Below are positions 13,334 through 26,005 of a DNA stretch of 64,000 bases, piece after piece. Source of the stretch: Casuarius casuarius (taxonomy: Eukaryota > Chordata > Aves > Casuariiformes > Casuariidae). The stretch spans positions 1,686,618 to 1,750,617 of the forward strand of contig PTFA01000005.1 of NCBI GenBank assembly GCA_003342895.1, read 5' to 3'. The notes under the pieces are model-generated. The model saw nothing but the letters and a program-made list of their open reading frames with translations, was not told where the DNA came from and made no database searches. The first letter of the stretch is position 1. Each line of letters begins with the position of its first letter. The position numbers and the translations under genes were made by a program.

Positions 13334-13750
13334 CTCTCTCAGCATGTTGTTTTCTTTTTCCTTCTGTTCCAGAAGGCTCTCCAAGTGGTGGACATGCATC
13401 TCTGCCTCAGCCAACCGTCTTGTTCGCTCATGATCTTCCTCAGTGGCTTTCGCCGACAGACCTTTACTCTGCAGCATCTCCAGCAGCTTTTTGATGGACT
13501 CATCACGTGCATTTAAGGTCTGTTTCTGTGTCTCAATACGCAATTCCATCTCTTCTAAGGTTTTACGTAGCAGAAAAAGTTCCTTGGCCTGGCGTTCATG
13601 CTCTGCATGAAGCCGTTGGAAGTTTTCCTCTGTGAGCTCTGCCACAAAGGGCTCGCTGGTTCTAGTACTGCTGTCTTGCTGGAATAGCTGGTTCAGGTCC
13701 CGCTGGATCCGAAGCTCATCTTGAAGAGCCTGGATAGTCATCTGCATGTG
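13334..13750 (-). CDS. ERC1: ERC1 (ELKS) second coding exon, residues 224-362
   Basis: This 417-nt exon encodes 139 residues, HMQMTIQALQDEL to KEKENNMLRE, and continues exactly from EENQ of the first coding exon (EENQ-HMQM in mammalian ERC1). It is almost wholly charged, heptad-patterned coiled coil within the family's CAST/ELKS region. Recognisable stretches are ELTEENFQRLHAEHERQAKE, LLRKTLEEMELRIETQKQTL, NARDESIKKLLEMLQSKGLS and RRLAEAEMHVHHLESLLEQK. A short less regular segment, QDSSTRTSEPFVAE (about residues 248-261), interrupts it and is where most differences from remembered human ERC1 fall. Boundaries are an acceptor TTTGTTCTTTTAG|CAC and a donor GAG|GTAAGT, both phase 0, so exon skipping would keep the frame but delete 139 residues. 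The next expected exon, starting near EMHRRFENAPDSAK in mammals, was not found in 1-13333 and is presumably beyond the left edge. Confidence 0.97.
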
Positions 13751-13775
13751 CTAAAAGAACAAATACAATCAGATG
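13751..13775 (-). other. splice acceptor of ERC1 second coding exon
   Basis: On the minus strand GATTGTATTTGTTCTTTTAG precedes CACATGCAG. The pyrimidine-rich tract and AG are standard, and the junction is fixed by continuity of the ERC1 protein. ATCTGAT just upstream could be the branch site. Confidence 0.9.
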
Positions 13776-16700
13776 ATTCCCTGCACTGGAGAAAAAAGGA
13801 GAACAACACGAGCCACTTCAGCCCTCCTAGACTACCAACCAAAAGGAACCTACATCATCAGTCAACGTTCTTTCTGAAAGCAGAAAATTTCTTCATGTTC
13901 TTTTTAGAGGAGGAATGCAGTTATTCTATAAAAAATTTCAAGCATCTCCTTTTGTGCTTGGTAAAGTTCGTTTAACATTAGAAATCTCTTACTCAAGTTA
14001 CTCTCCCAGTTCCACCAGCCTGAGTGAGTCATCATTTAAAATGGGAAAATGTTGGCAGGCAAAATTTGAGTGCTTCAGATATAAGTCTATCCTGTAAAAG
14101 AATGCTGTATGAGAAGTCCTAGACTAGAATTATTATCTTGATAAAGCAGAGGGACCCATGACTATTAGAATTTATGTATAATCTAATAAAATGGAATCAG
14201 CCATGAGGACTCCAGGGGTCTTCAGTACTAATATTACTCATAGTACAGATTTTCCAGTGGACCTAGAGATGAGATTTTAGTACNTTAAGAAGAAATATAA
14301 GAACAACTACAGAAAACTAGATATACACTGATTGGGGAGAATGGTCACACCATACAATTTTATGCATGAAGAACTTTGCAAAAAACAGAAACTACTGCTT
14401 TATAAAGAAGAACATGCAGTCAATCAAATGATCAGCAGTAATTTGTGCTTGTGCAAGACAATAAATCCTGTCTAAATGACTTTGAGTACAGCAGAATAAT
14501 ATAGGAGAAGGACAGGTTTTCTGGAAAAACAAGTCCTTATATTATATTCAGAAAAACATTATTTTCTTCTCTGTAAGACAGAAAGATGAAGACAGTAAGA
14601 TGCAAGTACTATGAACAAACATCTGATTACCGGGGATGAGATATCCACTGAGCTATATGCCTCTACACACTTCTTGAGAGTGGCAGACATGCTTACAATT
14701 TAGTGTGAATGTGAACAGATCAGATGGACTGATCTCTGGGGTCTACTTTTATATTACAAATATCAGTGTCTGCAATATAGTTACTCTCACTATTCACTAG
14801 GATTGAAGCATTAGTTAAGTCAGGCTTTTTATCAGTCTATTATCAAGCTTGATGGAGGAGACACTCTTAAGGTCTATAATATAAAGATGGTGCCAATTTA
14901 ATATGTCTGACATAAATCTAAGTATTTAATTTCAGTATAATATTTGTAAAGAGAAGACATGTAAGAAGATTTGGGTTGAAGTCTTATTTCAAGAATATAT
15001 TCACCAGAATTCCTACACAAAAGGCAACAGACAGGAAATAGTACTTGCTACCTTACAGATATCTACCTTTAACCTGTTTTAGAAGTCTTAAGTTAGTTTG
15101 GTTGTGTGGAATGATGCATAAAGGTAGGCCAATCCCATTTTCATTACCAAGGTCACAACTCCAGACCTAGCACTTTCCCTGCTTTTGCATTCTGGCCTAA
15201 GAAGAGCTTTTCAAAAAGGTGCTGCTTTGCATTCAGCTCCTCTAAGTTTACACCGCCACTAAAAGGAAGAGTCCACTTCTCTGCCCTTCCTTAGGTGGCC
15301 GGTGTTGTCAGCTGCTCAGCTGCCAGCTTCACCTGGCTGAAAACTAGCCGAGCCAAAAACAAACAAAAAGTCTTTGTGGCCAGATCAGATTTCTGATCCA
15401 GCTGATTGTGCGTCTACACCAACACTAATACTGGCACAGGAGAGTTGGGAATATGCAGCCAAGGGGCTGGTGGAGAAAGGAGGGGAGCTACACTTTTTGG
15501 TATCAACATAAACTGAGATCAGCTTAAAGAGGTAGCTTCATGATTGATTTAAAGTGCTCTAATTCTTTCTTGTCTACTTTAATAACAAAATACCTACCAG
15601 TTACTGATTCTGTTAATCTAAAACAGTAATTCAGATTATAGAATCTATGTGATAACTTTGCACAGGTATATTAGATGATGGGATAATGAATTTCTTCCTA
15701 AAGATACATTGCATTTATATGGTGGTGGGTGCTTATAGATTTATTTTTTAAGTTGGCATTAGCAATACAAGAAAACAAGTATCTCAAGGGAATCCATCCA
15801 TACCCAGAAAAAGTTTTTAGCCATCACTTTTTTGGGAAAAATTTTCATTTTCATTTATTGTCATTTTTCCAAACAACGGTCAAGGTAAGAATGTCAGACA
15901 ACCTCCCTGTTGTAAAACTGAGGCACTACTGCAAACATGCCAGGGGGCAGATACACAGTCAAAGCTACTATGATCTGTTCAATTCATGTATTTTGACTAA
16001 GCTGGAACAGAAAGCCTACTGCACTGATGAAAAAGCTTGCCTTACCTGTACCTATAAGACACCAAGAAAGCCAGCAGTATTACAGTAAGTGTAGTAAGAG
16101 CATTTCTTAAAACAACTTCAAAATAAATAATCTCACTAAGATAACTTAGTACTTCCACACATGAGTTAATTCCATTGGTGTTTGAGAAACCCTACTTATC
16201 CAGCCCAGCTGTGCATTGTCCTTCCAGCACCATATTCCCACATGCTTCCACCTGCCTCTCCACATACTGCCACTTCAGCACTTCCTTTCTCCCAGGCGAG
16301 AAAAGAGCTTCTTGTCAACAACCACATCATCTACTAAATGAAATGACTTCCTGTACTCAGTGTCATCTCAAAATCAAACTTCAGTTATTTATAAACATAA
16401 ATGGAACAAATCACCACAACTGAGCTCCTCTGCATTAGAATTGTTACCATTTGATCTGATGTGAAATCTCAGTTCAGGTTTCTTAAGAAAACACTATTTC
16501 TCATAGTCCCATAGAAATTATTTCCCCCCAAATTACCCACACGGAAAGCCCCCATACAACCTTTGGGCCAAAGAACCAAAAGCTATTACATGATTCAGAA
16601 AGCACAACGTGAAAGAAAATTCAAAACCAGTGACAAACAGCATTTATGGGAATCTGTCAGACTGTTAAGCAAGGACAAAGGAGTTATGTAATACTCAACA

Positions 16701-17589
16701 GAAATGGTCAGCAACTGCCTTGAATTCAGTTTCCCAGGAAAAATGAAGAGGTGTGGGGAGAGGAATGGGTAGCACTGTGCTTATGAATTACTATCACTGT
16801 TCTCTAAACTGCTCAGCTGAAAAAAAAAATTTCGTTGTGTGCAAGGTAGCAGGAAAATAAGCCATAGAAAATTATTCTATGCTTTTGACACCCACTCCTT
16901 TCCAATATCCAAGAGATCTGTAAAGTGGGGGGTTTTTTCTCTGCTTTCCAAGCAATTTTTACAATTTTTAGAATAATGGAACAATGCCTTTTAATAGTTA
17001 GCATCATAAATGAACTGATTTTTCATTTGACATAGCTTTTCTTTCATGTTGTTTCACAGAAAACATCCATTTCCCTTTTAAGCAGCAAGTAAGTCTTTTC
17101 AGCTTCTCATCCATTTCTTAGACTTCACTTTTAAATCCCAGAACTATCCCAGAAAGGCCATATACTTTTCAAATTCATGTGATATTAGCTACTGATACTT
17201 AATCCTATTTCTAGGACCTGACTAGAAACTCATTCACACTTGAAAAATACCACTAAAATTATCTTATCTAGAAATACACAAGCCAAAATACAGGCCTCAC
17301 TACAAACCAAAACTACATCTGCAAATCACAAAGATATTTTTGTGAGTAAAGTTCCCTAATAAATGTCTTTCTGATCATGCCTAACGTACTTCTATTCTGA
17401 CAGTGCCAGTCACATCTAGGTCCACCTCAAATGCAGGTTCTAAAAGGCCCAAGGTGCAGACCCAAGCTCTACCAGGTGTTCTTCTCCCTGGGTTACTCGC
17501 ATGGGGCAATTTAATGTTTGTTCATTGGGCTCTACACAGGGACAGGTGTTGCCTCTCATCCAGCAGCACAGAATTTAAACTCTAAGTAG

Positions 17590-17668
17590 CAGAACGTGGT
17601 TCAATTTCCTCCTCTGCCTAACAGGAATCAAATCCACGTTTCCCACACATTGGCACATCAGTTAACGG
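17590..17668. repeat. possible old dispersed repeat (tRNA-gene-like wording)
   Basis: GTGGTTCAATTTCCTCCTCT, then AATCAAATCCACGTTTCCCA and TTGGCACATCAGTTAAC resemble a widespread amniote repeat pattern of the form 'GGTTCAA-TCC ... GAA-CC-GGTCTCCCACA ... GTGCCCTAACC'. I cannot name the family. A second region with the same wording lies at 18841-19076. Confidence 0.3.
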
Positions 17669-18840
17669 CAACAGTGAGTTCCCAAACTACAGTATGAATA
17701 AAACTGATGATACAGAAGTTCCTTTAATAAGGGACATGAAAAAGTCCTGTTGTTGCACACTCAGGGTGACAGAACACACCAATTTCTATATTGGCAAGTT
17801 TGGGAACCTTGCTACAGGCAGCTCTTTTCATCTCCCTGTTGAAGATTTTTTACTTTTGTATGAAAATTTAAAGATTCAGTAGGTCTGATAGGAAATTCTA
17901 AAGAGAGGATAGCTTCATATTCTAATGGGTAGAGCAGAGAAGAACACAAAGACCTGAACAGTTTTACTTCCAATTAATTTAATGTTTATAATCTCATCAT
18001 TCCAAAGGAAGTGGGAGATGTGGATTTGAATATATTTGGACAGAAAAAGGGAATTTAATTGATACCCTACCCCCCAGGGCTGTATTCTAACCTACATTTT
18101 AGATCAAAAGGACGCAACCGTTGCTACCATCATGAATTTGTAGGAAAGGATTAAATTGTGACATGCTTCTTAAAGAAAGGATTTACATGCTCATTTCTGC
18201 AAGGCAGAGCTTGCCATGCCAAGCTAAAGGTGTTTAAGATTCCAATAGGCACACGTGTGTTTGTCTTTAATTGTCTGACTTAGGCCATTCATACTGAGGA
18301 TATTGTCTTTGTAACTACCTTAATCAGATATATAACTCTTACCATACTTTATTCAGGAAATCCAAATGCCTAAATTAGTGCGGTAGCTCCTGCAGTAGAG
18401 GAAACGCACCTAGACATTGAACAGTTCTGTAGTTAAGTTCTTCTTAATCTCCTCCTGGATTTAAATTCTAGGAAGTAGGTTAACCAGGGAAATGACTTTA
18501 ATTTTTGGAATTAATTTAATTACTTAATTTTTTGAAAAAATACATTATACTCAAGAGATACCTTTTAAACAGTCTGGAAAAAGGGAGACAAGATTTTACT
18601 CTTTCCCAGCAACAAGGGAAAACATATCATACTGTTATATGACACAGTGTTGCAGAAATGTGTCACGATGAGGTGGGAAGAATTTTTACATTCCACAAAA
18701 TTCAAAGACAAAAAAAAAAAAAAGACACACAAACACTAGGAGAACACTGAAACACTGAAGCCTCTCAAATTAATGAGAAAGAATACAGAGCGAGGGAAAG
18801 GAAGTGGAGTAAAAGGGAGGTTGCACCAGAATCCTAGTGC

Positions 18841-19076
18841 AGTGTTCGAACAGAGCTTCAGTCCGTGAGATTCAGTTTCAAATTCCTACCGACCACCTGC
18901 ACAAATTCCAAATGAGGCTCTACTCACTAGGCTACCGCTAGAGATCCACCCAAGATATTCTTACAGGAGGGACTGAGAGATATTCTGCTTTGTATAAGTA
19001 CCTGAATATTCATTGGCTTAGAGATTTGAACCTACATCTCAAACACGAGTGCCATAAACCAGCCTCACTCTCTAGT
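18841..19076. repeat. possible old dispersed repeat, second region
   Basis: TTTCAAATTCCTACCGACCA, CTACTCACTAGGCTACCGC and later GAGATTTGAACCTACATCTC, ACGAGTGCCATAAACCAGCC repeat the pattern seen at 17590-17668. Similarity is recognisable but weak; a repeat library search is needed to name it. Confidence 0.3.
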
Positions 19077-22000
19077 GATATAACTACTGTATATTAAGCA
19101 AAGGAGTTTCGTCAGGAAGATATGAAATAGAATCCCTATAGAAAAGCAGTGTGGTGGCTGGTATATTCTCCCGAGAAGCTGGAATCCAGGCTGAAAGTCT
19201 TGGTTGAACTAGCCCAGAGGCCAACGTGCATCTCCCACACTCCAGTGAGTATCCCTGACCAACTCTATTTCCTGCTCAAGGGTTGAGCCCATCTCCCTCT
19301 TTTCTAAGTCTTAATCAGAAATTCCAGTCTGGAAGGGAGAAATTTTTTCCTGCTAAGTTTTGCTGAAATAGGTAGATTCAATAGCAGTATCTCCTAAAAG
19401 TATTATTGACAAACTTAGTTACCGAAAATTCGCTCACTAGTTTTACTGTTAATACAATGCCAGTACATCCTGTACTGGATGACAGTTTCATGATGCACAT
19501 CTATTTGGCAGCATTCTGCAAGTCTGTTCAGCCATCGAGCCATTCTTCACGTAGAAAACAGTAAGTGCTTGGAAAGACATAGGACAGCTTTGCATTTGTT
19601 ACAACTTATCATGTATTTCTGTATTCAGCATTCAGGATACAATCTGAGAATAAAGGATAAAGAAAGAGACTGAGATTTAATGCAATACCTGACCAAAAAG
19701 TAGGTTTCTGAAGAGGACAGTTTATATATTGAGGTAACCGTTTTAGTCAGCCAGCTACTTTTGTAGCTGGAAAAAAAGAGACAAGCTTCAGCTGCACAAG
19801 CCCTTCAAGGTCTGAAATAGATGCACTTCTTTATCTACAAGCATTGCCTTACTTTTGTCCTTAGACCACCATGACTACATTGTGACTATTCTGAAAATAT
19901 AAGATGCAATACTTACAACATATTTTATGGCAGAAGGAAGATTTAGTAAGATTTTCCCTCAAATGTACACACAAACAATACCAGAAAATGATAGACTCAA
20001 TAGGAGATCTTGAATGTGTTTTTCTTGCCAGTGAAGCTGCATATACAATCATGACTTCTGCATTATGATGATTACTTCAGTGTTTTTCACAACAAAAATG
20101 TTTCAAACATTTGTAAGAGGATGAGCTGCGTTAATCTCAAATGCAATCACATGCCAACTGCTAGAATATTGTCTGGTCACTAAGGGCCAACGAAGTCACA
20201 AGGAGGGAGGACGTTCTCTCTCAAAGAGTTAACGTTTTGGCAATGTTTCTGGGAAATAGATTCTGATGAATGCACAGTGGAAGCAAAGGCCTGGCTGTCT
20301 GAGGGAGCCCCTGCTGACATTCAGCTGCAGCCCACGCAAGGAAACTGAAAAAAGGGCTAATGTCAGGTGTCCAGCAGAGTCGTGACGAAACAGAACTTGC
20401 TGATTCCAAAAATGCTTCATGTTCTCTGTAAGATGGATCAGGGGCTTCAAAACCTTATTTGAATGGAAATGAATGGGTGATTTTTATAGTTTAGCTTACA
20501 CTGAAAATACAGCTATGATTTTAATAGGATTTAAGTTGTGAAAGCCACAGAAATTGACTTGTATTTTAAGACAACCACACACTGCACTATGTCTGAGACA
20601 GAAGGGCAAGATGATAAAAAAAATGCTATAGATAAAGAGCTTAAGTTGTCAGTAATACATTTGTCAGCTGAACTAGACTCATACAAAATAACTCATTTGG
20701 TTTAAGGGAGTAGTGTGCAGTAGCTCAATTCCCTCTCCCCTGCTTGTGCAAAAAACACACACAAACCAGCAGGAATGAATTCAAATTCTAAAAGTAAAGC
20801 AGATCAGAAGAAACTGAATAAACTTAGAGCCACAAAAGAACCAAAACTGCAGTGCAGATCACCTTATACTAAGTGTATGGGTATGTGCATTAAAAAGGCT
20901 GCAAGGTAATATACAGTATGTCAGTTATTTAGTGGTAAATGTCCATATGCAGAATCTGACCTATGGTAAACACGAGGCAGTTTATCCTGGAAAGAAAACA
21001 GGCAAGCTATCTACATTTTCAAGGAATAAAGCATGTATATGAACAGTTACTATGGAATGCCTGATGCACTGTAAAATTATGACTTACTCTGAAGAAATTT
21101 GTGCACATACTGGTGTGGTAAGAATATAAATTCTGATGAAACATAGGCAGATCTAGTGAAGCTCTGAAAATACCAGTTTAGCTATCAGTTTTTAAACTAT
21201 GAATATAATTCTGACAGCTCAGGCTGCCTAAGGTATGAACCAATTTGAGCTCTATGGCAGATATCACAAACAGCTGAGGTGACAAGAATATACAATGGAA
21301 AAAAAAATTCAAAGTCATATCATTTAACCCCAGCCACCATGTCTCCCCATTTCCAAAGGTGCATCTACATTAGTAGTTTAGCATGTTTCAAAGAGCTTTT
21401 TTTCATGCAAATCCTCCTAGCATCTACATTTCACATGCTTTGAGTCTCAGCGTGGTATGACCCTGGACTGCAGAAACTGGATTATTCCAAGTGCCCTTCG
21501 TCTTTCTTGAGAACAGGCATCTCAGTATTAGGACACATTTTTAGAACTTTTCAGGAAATCCTATGTTTTCCTGCAAAGAATAGGAGAAAGATATCACAGA
21601 ATATATTATGTTTAAAAGATCTAGAATTGTGGCTGAGAGTAAATAAGAGCTCAGGCATCACTTCTTAGGACAACTCTGTAAATTTTATTTCCCAGAGGCT
21701 AATGTCTGTATCATTACAGTCCTGCTCTTGAATCACTGGGGAAAAGAAAAAGGGGAAAGCTTACATCTTGACCATCTGCATGGGAAACATTCCCTGCTAC
21801 TTCCAGCTCTGAAGACCAGAATGACCACTCTCTATGCAGGCCAGTCATTGTGAAGGCTTTGTATGAACCATGTAAGACAGTATAGAGATAGGTGAAAACT
21901 CCAACAGGAAGCTATAATTAGAACTCTTTATAACAAACTCAAGTGGCAAAGAGCAAACTTTAAGATACCATTGAGAAGTCATAGCCACAGACAGTAAGAA

Positions 22001-25000
22001 GGAAAAAAGAAGCAGCTGCTTTTCAGTTAACTGGGGGTTTTTGCCTGCAGCTGGGGGCAGAAGGATGTTCATGGCATACATACTCCTTCTGTGGGTACTT
22101 CTAACAGTCTTTTAACTTGGGTGCACTAGGCAAACACATACCTAGAGAAGATCTTGTGGGAGTACATCTGATCACGAACAGAAACAGTCTCCCCTCAATT
22201 TCATGAGTGACCTAGAGTCATTCAAGAGGAAGGCAAAATCTTAGCACTACCTGCAGAGAGCTTGATAGTAAAAATAGGAAAAATTGCCCTAGAAGTGCAC
22301 AGGTGCTTACAACTCCTTAGGTAGACAGATAAAAATTACTGTGCTATGCTCTGGATGAGTCCAGTTCTGAAGCCATACTCTTCAAAGCTGGATTAACATC
22401 CAGGAGTTGGAGCACAACCACATAACGAAGTCGCCTTTTCTCAAATTCTGTAAGAAGCTCAGTATTCTGACTACATAGCATCAGACTACCAAATTAGAGG
22501 CCCAACCTCTGCAGAAATATATTATGGATTGCCCTGTAGGAACTACATACATTGTTAAAGCATAATTAGTCTGTAGAATCAGCATTGCGTGATGGTGGTG
22601 GTGACTTGTGACAGCAGAAACATGGTTACAGCCACTTTAGATGACAGAAGTGACATCTACCTAGTTTAATGAAAGCTTGAGAACATGGGATTTCTAAACT
22701 ATGACAGAATCATCAATAAAGATATAACATGTCCCTCCAAAAGCATAAAAAAGTTCATTGACAAATATGATGTTACTCCTAGATGATGATTCTGATGAGC
22801 CATTGTACAAGGTTCTTGATCTATCCCTACCAATAAAACACATAACGCAAGCTTTTCACAAAATCCTATTTAGTGGGGAACTGGTTAAAAAAAAAAAAAA
22901 GATCACTCCAGTGTAAAGTGCAAACATGAACAGAATTTCCATTCAAATCTCATTCTAAGCACATCAACATATTCACTCTCACCACAGGTATAAACCATGC
23001 AGAAGTATAAGCAGCCAGGAAGAAAATGGTTGAGGTATAGTTTTTTTTCTGCGGCTGCTGAAAAGTGCTTATGGACAGCTGAAAGCTCAGCAAAATACAC
23101 TTAAAAGTGCTGAAAGTGCAGTAAGAAAACATGTTTGTTTCTCCAGCATCTGACGGTGAGAAGGAAGAGGGACATGAAAAAGGTTATCTTGCCCTCTGAG
23201 TGGAGAGCATGCATTCAGTGTTATCTAGGTTGTTTCTGCAAACAGCACCTTCATTGACTAGTACTTGGTTGACTGGAGCACCTCACATCTTACTTCATCT
23301 GTAAACTGTTTCAGCAAGATTGCTTTGGTAAACTTAGTTGTGTGCAAGTTCTGTGCTTTGCTGTCAGTAAGACCAATGATTTGGATTTTGATTTCTACAT
23401 CCTAGGTGAGATATGCTACCTATCAAGTTTTTGATCAACCCAGAGAAAGCAAGTGCTTGCCTTTCCGTCAAAAGTGGTACATGCATTTTCATAAGAAGTT
23501 CTGTTTTTGAAAATTGTCTAAAAAGGTCTTGTATCAGAAAATTCCCATTTTTCCATCTATACCTGACTTAATGACAGTTCAGCCTATACACTTATTCCCT
23601 CAACAGATTCTCTGTTTAACTTTTTAAAAAGCGTATCAATTGCATGATTACTTCCGGTAATAAAAATACTCCCCTTCTGGGATCTGGGCACAGGCCAGTA
23701 AACGACTAGAAAACAAACATCTTTTGCAAATATTTACCTGTCATGGACTACAACTGACAGGTAATCTCATAATTGTGATCATGAGAAAATAATCAGCATT
23801 AACAAAAAAAAATATTCTTGTCCAGTATAATTCAAGAGATTTTGGATACTAGGCTCATCGTTGACATTTGCTTCTGTGTCTACATATAGGTATCAAGTAT
23901 TCCAAATATTTTAATATGGCAGCTTAGTAACTGTAAGAGATATGGAGTTGTTGCTCCTGTCACCCAAAATTCTAATTCAAAGAGACCTGGAAAATCGTAA
24001 ACTCCATTTGGATAACTTTGGAGCACCTGAAAAGGGGGAGGAAGGGGCATAAGTAGAAATATAAGCNTTATAAAAATATAATTTTAATTTTCTGCTTCTA
24101 AAGCCATGTTTTTCCTCACCCAAGCAAATTTGCTCCTCAGCCTTCTAACTGGCTAGCTCAGATATACTCTGCAATACAAGGATGTGAACAAGCATTTGCT
24201 CCAGAGCTGGAGTTGAAAACAGCACAAAAAGATACTGAAGGTAATATGCATACTGTTTGCCAAACTTTCAAGAACAAGGAAGTGTTGCTTCTAACTCTGA
24301 ATACTATTCTAAATCAGCTAACTCAAAACTGTAATTTCACAATGTTTCCCATAAGAAAAGGTTGCATCTCTGAGTAGAAGATTAAACCTGGCAAATAATC
24401 ATGAAACAGAAGATGGCTGAAGATGACTGAGGTTCCTGGCACAACTGTATACATTACACAAACAGAACGGAAACATAAAATGGTATGGTTGTAAAAAAAT
24501 CAAATGAGTACCTCCAAAGTGAAAGTTCTTCTGCTGCAAGCATTATTCTGAAAATCAGATTCTCTTTCTGATTAATAATCATTATGCCCTCATGCACAGG
24601 TAACAAAAGTAACAGGTTCCAGGTTTGAAGATGAGTTCAGTTCTGTCACTGAATGGAACAATGAACCAAATATTTATCCTGAGAACCGCAGAAGAAACAA
24701 TAAAGATAGTTAGAGTCCTTGATTTACAACAACGTGCCTGAGTCTAGTTTCAGAAGTCTACAACCCTGGATGGAGGAGAGGTGAAATAGGTGGGCGTAAT
24801 GTTCTGCAGAAGCTATGAATGTATGTTCATGCCAGACAGTTGCTTCTTAAGTCCTGCCCTCAGCCCTTTATAGAACGTACCTCACCAATCCACAGGACTA
24901 CCAAGTAGCAATACTGAAAAGCATAAAATGATGCAGAATGCCTTTTTTCCGTTTCAGAACTTTTAAGTGCACTTTAATCTCAAAGCCATGAATAACAGGG

Positions 25001-25980
25001 CTCCTCACTATCACAAACTACATTTCTCTCCATGTAATACCAACAGAAATTAGAAACAAAGCATAAAGGATAAAAATTGTCTGGCTAACAGAAGAGGGCT
25101 GAGAATAAATTTTCCCAGTTGAATTGTCTCAGATGTGATATTTATTTCTGCCATCTGCTTATCATTGCCCAGAATCTTAGGACATCCTGAGAGGACAGTC
25201 TTAATCCCTAGTCTTGCAAGTGGAAAAGAGAGCTCATCCTATTCCAGCTTGAGGTTTCCTTTATTTTTCTGTATTAGGGAAAGGAAAGGGAGACAATGAG
25301 ACAGAGTGAACAGCTTAATGGACAGATCTAGAAGCTCAACAGATACAGTACTCTTTAGAGNCACCTACTATATGTGCCAGTTAATACTGGGAAGATCGCT
25401 GCTCAAGATATTTTCTTTATGTTTTTGTTCCTATGGCTAAGATTGTGACATCTAGAGCAAATCACTAACAAAGATGATGAGAGAGTGCCCTTAAATATCC
25501 ATTTCAGCTTTTTAAAGCTGCAGTTTTGCTGGAAAAAAAGGATCAACAACAGATAAGCCGAACGAATGACCAAGACTGCTAAGACAAGTGCATCAGGATT
25601 CACTTTATTATTGCCTTATTTAGCGGAGTAGGCCTGCAAAAACACCTTTTTCCATGGCCAGAAACTGTCTTTGATGGACGAGAAAAATAAACCTGTCATC
25701 GCTCCGAGTCACGTAAAACGCAAGGATGTAAGCCACATTGGAGACAGTATACAGAGCGAGACGAAATCAAAGTTGCCAAAAGGAAAACTGTAAGAGGATG
25801 AATATATAGTAATACTTTTCCAGTATACTCTCTCAGCATTTGCAGCTGAGCGATTTCTTGATCCTGAGATACTATCTTTGTGACAAAACAGTGAAGAAAA
25901 ACAAACATCTGTATCCCTGCATTGCTCTTCACCTGGAGGAAGACTGGAGGTGAAGACAGCTGCTCTACCAGGCAGCTATA

Positions 25981-26005
25981 TCAAGATATCAAGAAGATAT
26001 CTTGA
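25981..26005. repeat. perfect 10-bp hairpin
   Basis: TCAAGATATC and GATATCTTGA are exact reverse complements separated by AAGAA. It stands alone, without a U tract or flanking gene, so there is no reason to call it a terminator. Confidence 0.75.

Noticed and set aside
13309..13516. Plus-strand open frames across ERC1 coding exon 2
   Set aside because: They are shadows of the conserved minus-strand coiled-coil exon; glutamate- and lysine-rich coding strands often leave the antisense strand open.
15729..16088. A 119-codon plus-strand open frame
   Set aside because: No recognisable domain, no start context or splice signals that make sense, and AT-rich composition like its flanks. It appears to be chance.
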